Source of the DNA: a virus
IMG/VR virus record: IMGVR_UViG_3300034168_000204
Coordinates: 1 to 38,352 of that record
Length of the DNA: 38,352 nt
Strand: one strand, 5' to 3'
Position numbers and translations under genes: made by a program. This document shows positions 1 through 6,862 of the stretch, piece by piece; position 1 is the stretch's first letter; each line of letters begins with the position of its first letter. Below the pieces are notes generated by a model, which saw nothing but the letters and a program-made list of their open reading frames with translations, was not told the DNA's origin and did not search any database.

Positions 1-1417
1 CAGCCCAGCGCGTAGCTGGCGCCCAAACCTTACCGCTGGCAAACAAATCAGATACAGAATTGATCCTCACCATCTTATCATTACCTCTAGACGGCGTAAA
101 CTCTTGAACAGGTATCCCCATCGCCCTGAGTTCATAAATCAATGGCGCTCCGGACGCCTTGGCCTCAACGATAAACGCATCTGGCTCCCACTCTTTATAG
201 TGATTAAAGGCTTTCTCTTTTAACTCTGGGAATTCCATGCGCTTTTTAAACGCATCTAACAAAATAATATTCGCATCGTTCTGGTTCTCGTTCAAATAGA
301 AAACCCCCCAAGTCGTACAAGCTGAATAGTCAGAGCGTTCGTTTTTAGTAAACGCCGTATCCCAAGACTGGATCACAAACTCGCACTTAGGCGGGTCTTC
401 GTCTGTCCATTCTTTCCACCACTCCCGCTTAACAATCGCGCCTTGTTCACTAGTCGGGCTCTGTTGATACTGGGCATTCCACTTAGCCGCAGGCAGTTCA
501 GACTGTAGGGCGTGTAGTTCTTCTAGGCTCCAAAACTCTGGCCATAAAGGATTTCCCGATGGGAGAATTGCAGGGAAGTCAATTACTTCCCAGTCATCGT
601 TTCCGTCTTTATCAATCGCAGACTGCAAGATCCGGCCAGTCAGATCCCTCTTGGCCCAGCGCGTCATCACGACAATAATCGCACCACCCGGCTGAAGACG
701 TTGACGAGGGCCAGAGGTGTACCACTCATAGACTTTATCAAAGACAGAGTTATCTCCTTGGGCCAAGGCGGCTTCTTGTTCAGAGTGGGGATCGTCAATG
801 ATTAATAGATCAGCACCTTTACCTGTTACTGTACCGCCTACCCCGATAGCAAAATACTCTCCGTTTTTATTTGTAGACCAACGTCCAGCGGCTTTACTGT
901 CTGACCTTAAATTAACATTGGGGAATATCTTAGAGAACGGCTCACTGGCTACTAAGTTACGAACCTTACGGCCAAAGCCCACCGCGAGTTCTGCTGTATT
1001 GGAACACTGGATGATCTTCTTACTGGGATCCCGTCCCAGAAACCAAGCCGGCAACATATACGAAGCAAACTCAGACTTCGTATGCCGTGGGGGCATATTG
1101 ATGATCAAGCGTTTAATCTTTCCAGTCGCGATCTCTTCAAACTTCTTAGCCATGACTTTATGGTGGCGGCCATCAATGAACCCCGGCCACATAGCATGGG
1201 CGAACTTATTAAAGTCATCAAAGGCTTCTTCTCTTTGTTGGCTGGCTTCTAATGCGTCAAGGTCGTCAAGGTAAGAGGCTTGTTCGTTAGAAGGCATCTT
1301 AAAGAAAGTCACAGCGGCGGCCTCGGCTTCTGGTTTCGTAAGGTTAAGAGCAAACATCACCCTCCTTACAAACAGGTCGCGCTCCTCTTGCATCTCCAGT
1401 TGTTGTTTTTTGTTCAA
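1..1417 (-). CDS. terL: Terminase large subunit TerL (3' end beyond window)
   Basis: ATP-driven DNA packaging motor and headful/cos nuclease. Read from the TTG at 1417, the protein has a Walker A-like loop PPRHTKS at about residues 109-115, Walker B LLIIDD at 204-209, the coupling motif MTRW at 251-254, and the start of the RNase H-like nuclease with Asp353 (IQSWDTAF) and Glu418 (FIVEAKASG). About 470 residues are present, and the last part lies outside the left edge. The TTG start is preferred because GAGG sits at a normal distance before it and the TTG shares bases with the stop of the upstream gene (TTGA). The ATG at 1393 has GGAG directly abutting it, which is too close. It is cotranscribed with the wHTH gene and TerS. 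The family is certain; the start is moderately sure. Confidence 0.95.
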   Translation of the reverse strand, partial: MNKKQQLEMQEERDLFVRRVMFALNLTKPEAEAAAVTFFKMPSNEQASYLDDLDALEASQQREEAFDDFNKFAHAMWPGFIDGRHHKVMAKKFEEIATGKIKRLIINMPPRHTKSEFASYMLPAWFLGRDPSKKIIQCSNTAELAVGFGRKVRNLVASEPFSKIFPNVNLRSDSKAAGRWSTNKNGEYFAIGVGGTVTGKGADLLIIDDPHSEQEAALAQGDNSVFDKVYEWYTSGPRQRLQPGGAIIVVMTRWAKRDLTGRILQSAIDKDGNDDWEVIDFPAILPSGNPLWPEFWSLEELHALQSELPAAKWNAQYQQSPTSEQGAIVKREWWKEWTDEDPPKCEFVIQSWDTAFTKNERSDYSACTTWGVFYLNENQNDANIILLDAFKKRMEFPELKEKAFNHYKEWEPDAFIVEAKASGAPLIYELRAMGIPVQEFTPSRGNDKMVRINSVSDLFASGKVWAPATRWA

Positions 1418-1698
1418 GGAAGGTTCCTCAACTTTAAGTAAGACGGGCGCACACTACGTGCCGAATGAACACTGCGCCTGCATATCCCTAAGTCACAGAG
1501 CTTCTTCACAACCCTGTGTACATTCCCCCGCCCTCTATCTCCAGTATGAAACATGATGTCATCTATAGAAGGCCCATATCCATAGTTCCTCCAATACTCA
1601 TCTATCACAAGGAACACAGTCCTTTGCTTCTCAGTCATACACGCCCCTATACACGCCTCTAACGTTTGCTTAATCGCTTCTTTATTCTTATGTATCAT
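1414..1698 (-). CDS. Small LexA-type winged-helix DNA-binding protein
   Basis: A 94-residue protein. Residues about 20-75 follow the pattern of the LexA N-terminal DNA-binding domain: TEKQRTVFLVIDEY, then GYGPSIDDI (LexA has GYPPSIREI), then a recognition-helix region with VHRVVKKLCDLGICRR. There is no C-terminal peptidase domain, so it cannot self-cleave like LexA. It sits between terS and terL and overlaps the terL start by 4 nt. A palindrome with 11-nt direct repeats (1710-1752) lies just upstream of its start, so it may autoregulate or bind that element. It could instead help packaging by marking DNA near the terminase genes. The fold call is good; the role is inferred. Confidence 0.7.
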   Translation of the reverse strand: MIHKNKEAIKQTLEACIGACMTEKQRTVFLVIDEYWRNYGYGPSIDDIMFHTGDRGRGNVHRVVKKLCDLGICRRSVHSARSVRPSYLKLRNLP

Positions 1699-1709
1699 TG
1701 TAAGAATCT

Positions 1710-1752
1710 GTAAGTTTCATGTAAGTTTCACTATCGTCACTGACAGATGTGG
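1710..1752 (-). repeat. Palindrome + iteron element, copy A
   Basis: Read on the minus strand this 43-bp stretch has a degenerate palindrome around CTGTCAGTGAC followed by 11-nt direct repeats TGAAACTTACA TGAAACTTACA and a third weaker copy ending in CTTACA, just before the ATG of the wHTH gene. It matches copy B (6038-6080) in the opposite orientation at 35 of 43 positions. Its place in the leader of a DNA-binding protein gene suggests an operator. An origin or packaging site is also possible. Confidence 0.6.
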
Positions 1753-1798
1753 AAAAAATATACCCCACCCCTTTTTGTATACATAAACATAGGGGGGG

Positions 1799-2551
1799 TC
1801 ATTCTGTATCAAAGTCGAGGATCTGCTCATCTGGATTTTTGGAGGGCCCCCCCTCTTTTTTTTCTGGTGTTTGAATGTCAGAGTCTAATGTTTGAATGTC
1901 AGAAACAGTATGTGATAGGGCGCCCGGCGCGCGGGGGCCTGCAGGCGGGGCCCCGGGTGCGGTGGGTGCGCCGCTGGCAGCCTCCGAAGTGGCAGCCCCT
2001 CGAATTTCTTCCATCAATTCCAGAGCATCGGTGACCGGGCCAGCGCTGGGCGCCCGCTGCTGCAGCCTATCGAGCAGCCGGGCCCGTATGTCAGCGCTCT
2101 TGTGCACGATGGTGCTCTCTTTACGCTCAAGGAAGGCTCCGACTTCGAATAGGTTACCGATCAGCTGCAGCGCTCGCATACGCTGGGCCGGTGGGAACTC
2201 TGGGTTTAGTGTGTGCTCTACCAGCTGCTGCACCAGCAGGGCCTTCAATTGTGCAGGGGTTCGATGTTTCTCCGCTTCTATTGCCAGCTTATACGCTTCA
2301 ACCTCACGCTGTATTCTAGGATCGGCCGCGAGCTTATATGGCGCCGTCACAATGGTTGACTTGGCAGGCTTTGGGTTATAGCTTTGCCGGTATGCTGCAG
2401 CCTTAGTGTTACCGAGTGCAACGGCATGAGCGAAGGCCTTAGCCTTGCTGCTGATCTTGGGTGTTCTACCCTCTCCGCTGCTTAACAGCGATTCAATGGG
2501 GACTTGCTCAAAGCCGGCTTTTATTTGCGCGCGTGTTAACTTTTGAACCAT
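1799..2551 (-). CDS. terS: Terminase small subunit TerS
   Basis: A 250-residue protein. After a short leader it has a helical block typical of phage terminase small subunits: KAKAFAHAVALGNTKAAAYR, then a second helix with APYKLAADPRIQREVEAY. These small subunits recognise viral DNA for packaging with TerL. A Pro/Ala/Gly-rich linker (about residues 195-225) leads to an acidic tail with two SDIQT repeats. The ATG at 2551 is chosen because the only longer in-frame start is a TTG at 2608 without a ribosome site. Even 2551 has a poor Shine-Dalgarno. Base composition is GC-rich like the divergent plus-strand operon and unlike terL. It lies about 100 nt upstream of the wHTH gene. Confidence 0.75.
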   Translation of the reverse strand: MVQKLTRAQIKAGFEQVPIESLLSSGEGRTPKISSKAKAFAHAVALGNTKAAAYRQSYNPKPAKSTIVTAPYKLAADPRIQREVEAYKLAIEAEKHRTPAQLKALLVQQLVEHTLNPEFPPAQRMRALQLIGNLFEVGAFLERKESTIVHKSADIRARLLDRLQQRAPSAGPVTDALELMEEIRGAATSEAASGAPTAPGAPPAGPRAPGALSHTVSDIQTLDSDIQTPEKKEGGPSKNPDEQILDFDTE

Positions 2552-2727
2552 GGTGTTTTCAATGGGTATGAAATAAGAATCCCGAACATAGCAGACCACG
2601 CGCAGCAATGCAAACCACCACGGCCCAGCTGGCCATCATGGCCTATCAGCTCACCAGCTGCAGCAGCTCACCCCTCCCCAGGATTATTGCCGGCCAATTT
2701 ATTTTGCATTAACTGTAAAAAAACCCC

Positions 2728-2757
2728 TTGACAAGTCAACACATGACATTATGTAAT
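2728..2757 (+). promoter_or_regulatory. Predicted sigma70 promoter of the plus-strand GC-rich operon
   Basis: TTGACA at 2728-2733 and TGTAAT at 2752-2757 with an 18-nt spacer, 37 nt before the first start codon. The -35 lies inside the short palindrome TTGACAAGTCAA (2728-2739), a possible operator. The region 2552-2727 between the divergent terS and this promoter holds no gene I can support. Confidence 0.6.
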
Positions 2758-2794
2758 CGTTATTCATGTTTTAACCACCACCGAAAGGAACCCT

Positions 2795-3439
2795 ATGAAA
2801 CCTCTCTACCTTATCGCCTGCAGTAGCGCCAAGCTGGGCCACGCTGCACCAGCTGCAGAGCTGTATCAGGGCCAAGCGTTCAAGCTGGCCATGGCCGCAG
2901 CAGAGCGGGCCGGCGCTGATGTAATCATCCTCTCGGCCCTACACGGCGCCGTGAGCCCCACGCGCCAGCTGCAGCCCTACGATCGCGCGCTGTGTGACAT
3001 GAACACCCAACAACGCAAGGTCTGGGCCGGCATGGTCGCGCAGCAGCTGCAGCAGCATAAAGACCGCGCTATAACTGTGCTGGCCGGTAAACACTACGCC
3101 GCCGCCGTTGACTATTTCCCGAACGTATCGCGCCCGCTGGCCGGGCTGGGTATCGGCCAACAGCTGGCAGCGCTTAAGAACCTAAACACAACGACCGAAG
3201 AGCTGGAAGCGCTCGAAGAGCTGGCCCTTGCCGACTACAGGGCCGAAGAGGCCGACCGCCGGGCCGCTTGGGCCGCCGGCTGGGATATTGGCAGCGGCGC
3301 CGTATTGCTGGCTAAGGTTCGACTCGGGAAGATACGCGACCAGCTGCACGACCTCGACCACGAAGGCCGGCGCGAACTCGAGCGCGAAGCCCGGGCCGAC
3401 TACGCCGAGCGCGCAGCCCTCATGCTTGACGATGCATAA
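2795..3439 (+). CDS. DUF6884-like protein
   Basis: A 214-residue protein starting after AAAGGAA. The N-terminal 120 residues have the pattern of the DUF6884 family: IACSSAKLGHAAPAAELYQG, then DVIILSALHGAVSP, then a PYDRAL segment. This family is found in phages and bacteria and has no firm biochemical role known to me. A distant link to YaaA/DUF328-type or nucleic-acid-modification proteins is only a guess. Residues about 130-214 are a charged, mostly helical tail rich in Glu, Arg and Ala, probably a coiled coil. It is the first gene of the operon. Codon use is strongly GC-biased, with many CAGCTG and GGCC words. Confidence 0.6.
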   Translation: MKPLYLIACSSAKLGHAAPAAELYQGQAFKLAMAAAERAGADVIILSALHGAVSPTRQLQPYDRALCDMNTQQRKVWAGMVAQQLQQHKDRAITVLAGKHYAAAVDYFPNVSRPLAGLGIGQQLAALKNLNTTTEELEALEELALADYRAEEADRRAAWAAGWDIGSGAVLLAKVRLGKIRDQLHDLDHEGRRELEREARADYAERAALMLDDA

Positions 3440-3464
3440 ACCCCAACCAACCAAAAGGAAAACC

Positions 3465-3632
3465 ATGGAACCAATGAAACACCACCAACACCGACAGCAC
3501 TACAGCCCGGCCGCCGAGCGCGCCGAATCACGCGCTGCAGCCGGTGCAGACTTCGCGGCCATTTTGCTAGTGGCCGGCGCCCTGACTGTGGGCGCCCTTT
3601 TTTACTTCGACATTTTTACAAAGGGGTTTTAA
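3465..3632 (+). CDS. Small single-pass membrane protein
   Basis: A 55-residue protein starting at the ATG after AAAAGGAAAACC. A longer in-frame reading from 3228 is discarded because it runs through the previous gene. Residues 1-29 are polar, His- and Arg-rich. Residues about 30-50 (AAILLVAGALTVGALFYF) form one membrane helix, with a short charged end. The function is not recognised. Small phage membrane proteins of this kind often act on the host envelope or in superinfection control, but nothing here proves that. Confidence 0.65.
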   Translation: MEPMKHHQHRQHYSPAAERAESRAAAGADFAAILLVAGALTVGALFYFDIFTKGF

Positions 3633-3634
3633 CC

Positions 3635-4033
3635 ATGGGAAACAGAGCCGTTTTAACTTTCAACACCGCCCGCAATGCGCCTGCAATTTATCTGCATTGG
3701 AACGGAGGCCGGGCCAGCGTTCAGGGCTTTATAGACGCGGCCCGCGCGCTGGGCCTGCGCCATGCGCCAACAGCTGCAGCACAAGCCGAAGCGCTCGACC
3801 AGCTGGCCGAAATGATGGCCCGGCATTTTTTCCGCTGCAATGTGGGGATGACAGTCTACCGCCAGCAATACGGCACCAGCGACCGCGACAACGGCGATAA
3901 CGGCACCTATTTACTGGGCCGTGATCTATCCATTATCGAGCGCCTATACAAAGCCGGCCCCGATGAAATAAACCCGGCCAAAACCGCCGCAATTGTCGAA
4001 CAGATCACGGCCACCGCGCCCGCATTTAACTAA
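3635..4033 (+). CDS. Phage protein of unknown function (MGNRAV family)
   Basis: A 132-residue protein that begins MGNRAVLTF and has AIYLHWNGGRASVQGFIDAA at about residues 17-36. I recognise this start as recurring in hypothetical phage and plasmid proteins without an assigned function. The middle has a helix rich in Ala and Leu (residues 33-65), followed by a conserved-looking GTYLLGRDLSIIERL segment. It follows the membrane-protein gene by 2 nt and has a ribosome site in AAAGGGG. It contains only one Cys, so a metal site is unlikely. It appears cytoplasmic. Confidence 0.65.
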   Translation: MGNRAVLTFNTARNAPAIYLHWNGGRASVQGFIDAARALGLRHAPTAAAQAEALDQLAEMMARHFFRCNVGMTVYRQQYGTSDRDNGDNGTYLLGRDLSIIERLYKAGPDEINPAKTAAIVEQITATAPAFN

Positions 4034-4042
4034 GGGGCTGCA

Positions 4043-4735
4043 ATGCTTTACACATTCATTCGAAATAGCGGAAACCGCAAAACCGGCCCGCTGCCTGTTA
4101 CTTACAACCTCCGCGACACTTGCCCGCCCGGCTGCGCCCTTTACCGGGCCGGCTGCTATGGTGAAGATTTTCATACCCGCATGAGCTGGGACAAGGTACC
4201 CCAGCGCGGCGCCCCGGTGCAGCAGCTGGCCGGCCACATTCAAAGCTTACCGCCCGGCCAAGTGTGGCGTTTTGCTGTAGTGGGTGATCTGCCCGGCAAG
4301 GGTGAAGCAGTAGACGCCCACGCGCTGGGCCTGATCGTGAAGGCCAACCGGGGCCGGCGCGGGTTTACCTACACGCACAAACACCAGCCCGAGGCCCTGC
4401 GCTGGGTGAAACACGCCAACGCTTGGGGCTTTACGATAAACCTAAGCGCCGACAATGCCGGCCACGCCGACAAGCTGGCCAACACCGGCGCCGGGCCCGT
4501 TGTTGCCGTTGTGCCCATGGATACGCCAAAAGTCAGCCACACCCCAGCCGGGCGCCTAATCGTGGTCTGTGAGGCCCAAACCCGAGACGAAATAACGTGT
4601 GAGTCATGCGGGAATTTCGAACCATGGTGCAGCCGGGCCGATCGTGATTTTATTGTGGGTTTCCGGGCCCATGGCAGCAAGGCCAAGCAAACCGACAAGC
4701 TGGCCCGCCGAGTCATTCCAATTTTGAAAGGTTGA
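4043..4735 (+). CDS. Cysteine-motif protein of unknown function
   Basis: A 230-residue protein. Near the N-terminus is a cluster TCPPGCALYRAGCYGE (about residues 26-41) with three Cys, and near the C-terminus CESCGNFEPWCSR (about 187-199) with three more. Between them lie a repeated hydrophobic/aromatic region and HKHQPEALRWVK. The paired Cys clusters suggest a metal site, zinc or iron-sulfur. The first cluster resembles the CxxxC...C pattern of phage Gp37/Gp68-type (DUF5131) proteins, but the overall match is weak and no radical-SAM CxxxCxxC is present. It is in the middle of the GC-rich operon. I do not assign a reaction. Confidence 0.55.
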   Translation: MLYTFIRNSGNRKTGPLPVTYNLRDTCPPGCALYRAGCYGEDFHTRMSWDKVPQRGAPVQQLAGHIQSLPPGQVWRFAVVGDLPGKGEAVDAHALGLIVKANRGRRGFTYTHKHQPEALRWVKHANAWGFTINLSADNAGHADKLANTGAGPVVAVVPMDTPKVSHTPAGRLIVVCEAQTRDEITCESCGNFEPWCSRADRDFIVGFRAHGSKAKQTDKLARRVIPILKG

Positions 4736-4738
4736 ATT

Positions 4739-4990
4739 ATGCTTAAAACAATGCGCGCAAAATACCCCGGGAAGTGCAGCCTATCAGGCGCCCGCATAAA
4801 CCCCGGGGATTTCATCATTTACAACACAGAAACCCGAACGGCGGAGCTGGAGCCTGACGCCGACACAATCCAATTTTCAACCACCAGCCCGCGCGTGAGC
4901 GATGTTTACAACTTTTCGGGCCGCGAGTTCTACCGCAACAAAAAGGGCCGTTGTGAAGACGCGCCATGCTGTGGCTGCTGCACCATATGA
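4739..4990 (+). CDS. Small Cys-rich protein, unknown function
   Basis: An 83-residue protein. Residues 8-25 read KYPGKCSLSGARINPGDFI, a pattern seen in small phage and bacterial proteins that resemble zinc-binding entry domains (a CxxxG with a following INPGD turn). It ends with the unusual CCGCC run. Its stop overlaps the next start as ATGA (4987-4990), so translation is probably coupled. The function is not recognised. Confidence 0.55.
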   Translation: MLKTMRAKYPGKCSLSGARINPGDFIIYNTETRTAELEPDADTIQFSTTSPRVSDVYNFSGREFYRNKKGRCEDAPCCGCCTI

Positions 4991-5199
4991 ACATCACAGA
5001 ACCGCGCACCATGGCCCAGCTGCTGGCCGATGGATACACGCGCGACCAAGTTTATAACGCAGTTAAACGCGGGCAATTGGTAAACCTTGCAGCCCGTGAC
5101 GCTTGGGGCCGCCGTACCCACGGCCCGGGCCTATTCTCAAACCCTGCAGCGCCGGCCTACAACGCCGGCCCGCTGCTTTCCGCATGGAGTCAATCATGA
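4987..5199 (+). CDS. Small protein with possible helix-turn-helix
   Basis: A 70-residue protein. The ATG at 4987 is chosen because it forms an ATGA overlap with the upstream stop; a longer in-frame start at 4966 lies inside the previous gene. Residues 8-36 (TMAQLLADGYTRDQVYNAVKRGQL) look like a helix-turn-helix of the transcriptional-adaptor type. The rest is Ala/Gly/Pro-rich and probably disordered. It overlaps the next gene by 4 nt. A regulatory role is possible but not shown. Confidence 0.5.
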   Translation: MNITEPRTMAQLLADGYTRDQVYNAVKRGQLVNLAARDAWGRRTHGPGLFSNPAAPAYNAGPLLSAWSQS

Positions 5200-5315
5200 C
5201 AGACCAAGAAATAATCAACTATTACTACGGGCCCCGGCCCGGGTTAACGCTGCAGCAGCTGGCCATCATGACGGGCCGCACCACCGCGCAGCTGTGCAAA
5301 ATTTTATTCAACTGA
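5196..5315 (+). CDS. Very small protein, possible helix-turn-helix
   Basis: A 39-residue protein starting at the ATG of an ATGA overlap with the preceding gene. LTLQQLAIMTGRTTAQLCKIL (residues 18-38) fits one helix-turn-helix, preceded by an acidic/aromatic NYYYGPRPG segment. The overlap on its left, the GC-rich codon use shared with the operon, and a ribosome site before the next gene 8 nt downstream support it as real. It is too short to classify. Confidence 0.4.
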   Translation: MTDQEIINYYYGPRPGLTLQQLAIMTGRTTAQLCKILFN

Positions 5316-5323
5316 GGCCCATC

Positions 5324-5512
5324 ATGAAGCAAACTGAACACACCTATATTCAAGCCGGTTACAAAGTGGCCCGAGCCATCAAAGCCGGAAGCGCAGCGCG
5401 CGCCCGGGCTGCAATCCAAAATTTTGATCTGCTGCTGGCCCTTGAAGCAGAAGCCGACAGGGCCGAGGCCCGGCGCCTTTATGTGCTGGGTTATAACGAA
5501 GGCCAGCACTAA
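5324..5512 (+). CDS. Small helical protein, unknown function
   Basis: A 62-residue protein starting at the ATG at 5324. It is rich in Ala, Arg and Glu and is predicted to be nearly all helix (about residues 8-55), ending with LGYNEGQH. It is the last gene of the GC-rich part of the operon, 8 nt after the previous stop. No family is recognised. Confidence 0.5.
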   Translation: MKQTEHTYIQAGYKVARAIKAGSAARARAAIQNFDLLLALEAEADRAEARRLYVLGYNEGQH

Positions 5513-5533
5513 CCGCCCGCCGCCCACCACGCA

Positions 5534-5549
5534 CCGGCCCCCGGGCCGG
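5534..5549. other. GC-only hairpin after the GC-rich genes
   Basis: CCGGCCC and GGGCCGG form a perfect inverted repeat with two central bases, 21 nt after the stop of the preceding gene. No T-run follows, so it is not a classical terminator. It marks the point where base composition falls from GC-rich to AT-rich and may weaken transcription into the next two genes. Confidence 0.35.
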
Positions 5550-5611
5550 ACAGGCCGCCCGCAAGACCAGCGCACAAGCTGGCAGCACGAGGCTATTTAT
5601 CCAACTATTCA

Positions 5612-5636
5612 AGCCAGTAAAACGAGGCTATTTTTT
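5612..5636 (+). repeat. 25-bp direct repeat, copy 1
   Basis: Matches 6162-6186 at 22 of 25 positions, including the exact 14-mer CGAGGCTATTTTTT. A third, shorter relative (ACGAGGCTATTT) lies at 5587-5598. Copy 2 is inside the primase gene, so this copy may be a recombination remnant of that gene. Confidence 0.6.
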
Positions 5637-5663
5637 AACTCAACAAACGGAGATTTTTAAATC

Positions 5664-5849
5664 ATGACTGTATCTAAGATGATTATTGAGCAAATTCAAT
5701 GCGTTTATTTTGATTTGAGCGACCTACTGGAAAAGCTGGATTGTGCAGCGATCAAGCTTGAAGACTTTGAAGAATTCGAGAACTTACAAGAATTCATCAT
5801 TGAACAAAAGCAAAAGATGGCTGACCTTGAAATTTCTTTAACGGAGTAA
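5664..5849 (+). CDS. Small acidic coiled-coil protein
   Basis: A 61-residue, strongly acidic protein. Residues about 8-58 form one long helix with heptad-like Leu/Ile spacing (DLSDLLEKLD, EFENLQEFIIEQ). The start follows CGGAG with a somewhat long spacing. Codon use is AT-rich, unlike the genes upstream, and the gene sits after a 150-nt gap. It is probably a protein-protein interaction or inhibitor type of protein; no family is recognised. Confidence 0.55.
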   Translation: MTVSKMIIEQIQCVYFDLSDLLEKLDCAAIKLEDFEEFENLQEFIIEQKQKMADLEISLTE

Positions 5850-5853
5850 ACCC

Positions 5854-6036
5854 ATGAAATACGATGTAACAATTCAGGCTATTGTCACCAAAACCTACAC
5901 AGTTGAGGCCGACACCGAAGACGAGGCCTATCAAGTGGCAAACAATTATTTTAGTCTTACCGAAGAGTTCGGCGTGTTCGAAACTTATCAGCAAGACACA
6001 ATCGAAATCCAGCCATCCGAAACCGAGGAGGCCTGA
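5854..6036 (+). CDS. Small phage protein with beta-alpha-beta pattern
   Basis: A 60-residue acidic protein starting after ACGGAG, 4 nt from the previous stop. MKYDVTIQAIVTKTYTVEAD is an amphipathic beta-hairpin, then EDEAYQVANNYF is a helix, then a last strand DTIEIQPS. This pattern recurs in small phage and bacterial hypothetical proteins without a known function. It is the last gene of the plus-strand operon, ending 41 nt before the convergent primase stop. Confidence 0.6.
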   Translation: MKYDVTIQAIVTKTYTVEADTEDEAYQVANNYFSLTEEFGVFETYQQDTIEIQPSETEEA

Positions 6037-6037
6037 T

Positions 6038-6080
6038 CCACTTCTGTCAGTGACAGATGTGAACCTTTCACGAAACTTAC
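6038..6080 (+). repeat. Palindrome + iteron element, copy B
   Basis: Contains the near-perfect palindrome CTGTCAGTGACAG, extended by matching flanks, followed by the 11-nt motifs TGAACCTTTCA and CGAAACTTACA. It is an inverted copy of 1710-1752 (35/43). It lies exactly where the plus operon and the minus operon converge and overlaps the primase stop codon. Possible roles are an operator, a binding site for the wHTH protein, a cruciform that stops both transcripts, or an element boundary. Confidence 0.6.
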
Positions 6081-6862
6081 AAAAACCCGCGCAGGGATTC
6101 GGCAGCCAACTGGGTGCCAATCCTCTGCTCGGTATCGTTGAAGTCCTCTCCAGCCTCGCCTAACCAGTAGACCGAGGCTATTTTTTTGGCCGTGGCCACG
6201 CCCATAGCATCGTTATCGGCAATCACTAGTGGATCACGAACACCCTTGGCGATTTCTAGCATATTCCCCGCAGAGAAACACACATGAATCGTATAGCGTT
6301 CGCGCAAATACTTCATTGCCCTACGCACAGACATACCCGTGGCAAACCCCTCACACAGAATATTGCGGCCTTTGGCATCAATGACCAGACTGGCGCCTTT
6401 GGTCTGTTGCCCTGACAAAAAGCGTTTTGTGCCGTCTTCCTGAATGAGCTGGCACCCAACCAAGTGCTGACCCACCCTCATTGGCAACACCAGTAGATCA
6501 TTCCACACTAGGCCTCGATCAGGAAACCCTTTGCGGATCAAGTAGGGGTGCTGCTGCTTGACGGCATTGTTCAGAATGAATGCGGCCTTATCTGCAGCCT
6601 TACGCTGACGCAGCTGGTGCTCGCGCTTGGCCGCCTCACGCTTGGCCGCAGCATTAGGATCGGGCACGAACGGCTCGCTAGATTTGTAAAGTATGTGTCT
6701 GTCATGTACGGCAAAGTTAATGATTGCGCCTTTGTGGCCATCAAAGATGTACGCGCCGTTCTGCTTTCTCGGGTGATCATCAGTGCCAACACGCACCCAG
6801 CGATCCAACACAAGGTCTTTGATCATGAGGCCATGATCCCTTGCAAACTCTTCAAAGGTCAT
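6077..6862 (-). CDS. Toprim-domain DNA primase
   Basis: A 261-residue protein that makes RNA primers for replication. The C-terminal half is a Toprim fold: ILCEGFATGMS with catalytic Glu171, FSAGN at 196-200, the DxD motif IADND with Asp216 and Asp218, and GEDFND at 238-243. The N-terminal part (residues 1-60) is a short domain with GAYIFDGHKGAIINF, and residues 70-95 are a charged Ala/Arg/Lys helix. No four-Cys zinc module is seen. The start overlaps the helicase stop as ATGA, so primase and helicase are probably translated together and act as a pair. It is shorter than cellular DnaG, as usual for phage and plasmid Toprim primases. Confidence 0.85.
   Translation of the reverse strand: MTFEEFARDHGLMIKDLVLDRWVRVGTDDHPRKQNGAYIFDGHKGAIINFAVHDRHILYKSSEPFVPDPNAAAKREAAKREHQLRQRKAADKAAFILNNAVKQQHPYLIRKGFPDRGLVWNDLLVLPMRVGQHLVGCQLIQEDGTKRFLSGQQTKGASLVIDAKGRNILCEGFATGMSVRRAMKYLRERYTIHVCFSAGNMLEIAKGVRDPLVIADNDAMGVATAKKIASVYWLGEAGEDFNDTEQRIGTQLAAESLRGFL
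6162..6186 (+). repeat. 25-bp direct repeat, copy 2 (inside primase)
   Basis: Lies within the Toprim region of the primase gene (codons around KKIASVYW). It matches 5612-5636 at 22/25 in the same orientation, so the two copies bracket the two AT-rich small genes and palindromic copy B. Confidence 0.6.

Noticed and set aside
798-1274. 158-residue plus-strand reading frame
   Set aside because: Antisense to the terminase core, whose motifs are on the minus strand.
2631-2643. Palindrome GGCCATCATGGCC upstream of terS
   Set aside because: GGCC and CAGCTG words are abundant in this GC-rich part, so a chance palindrome is likely.
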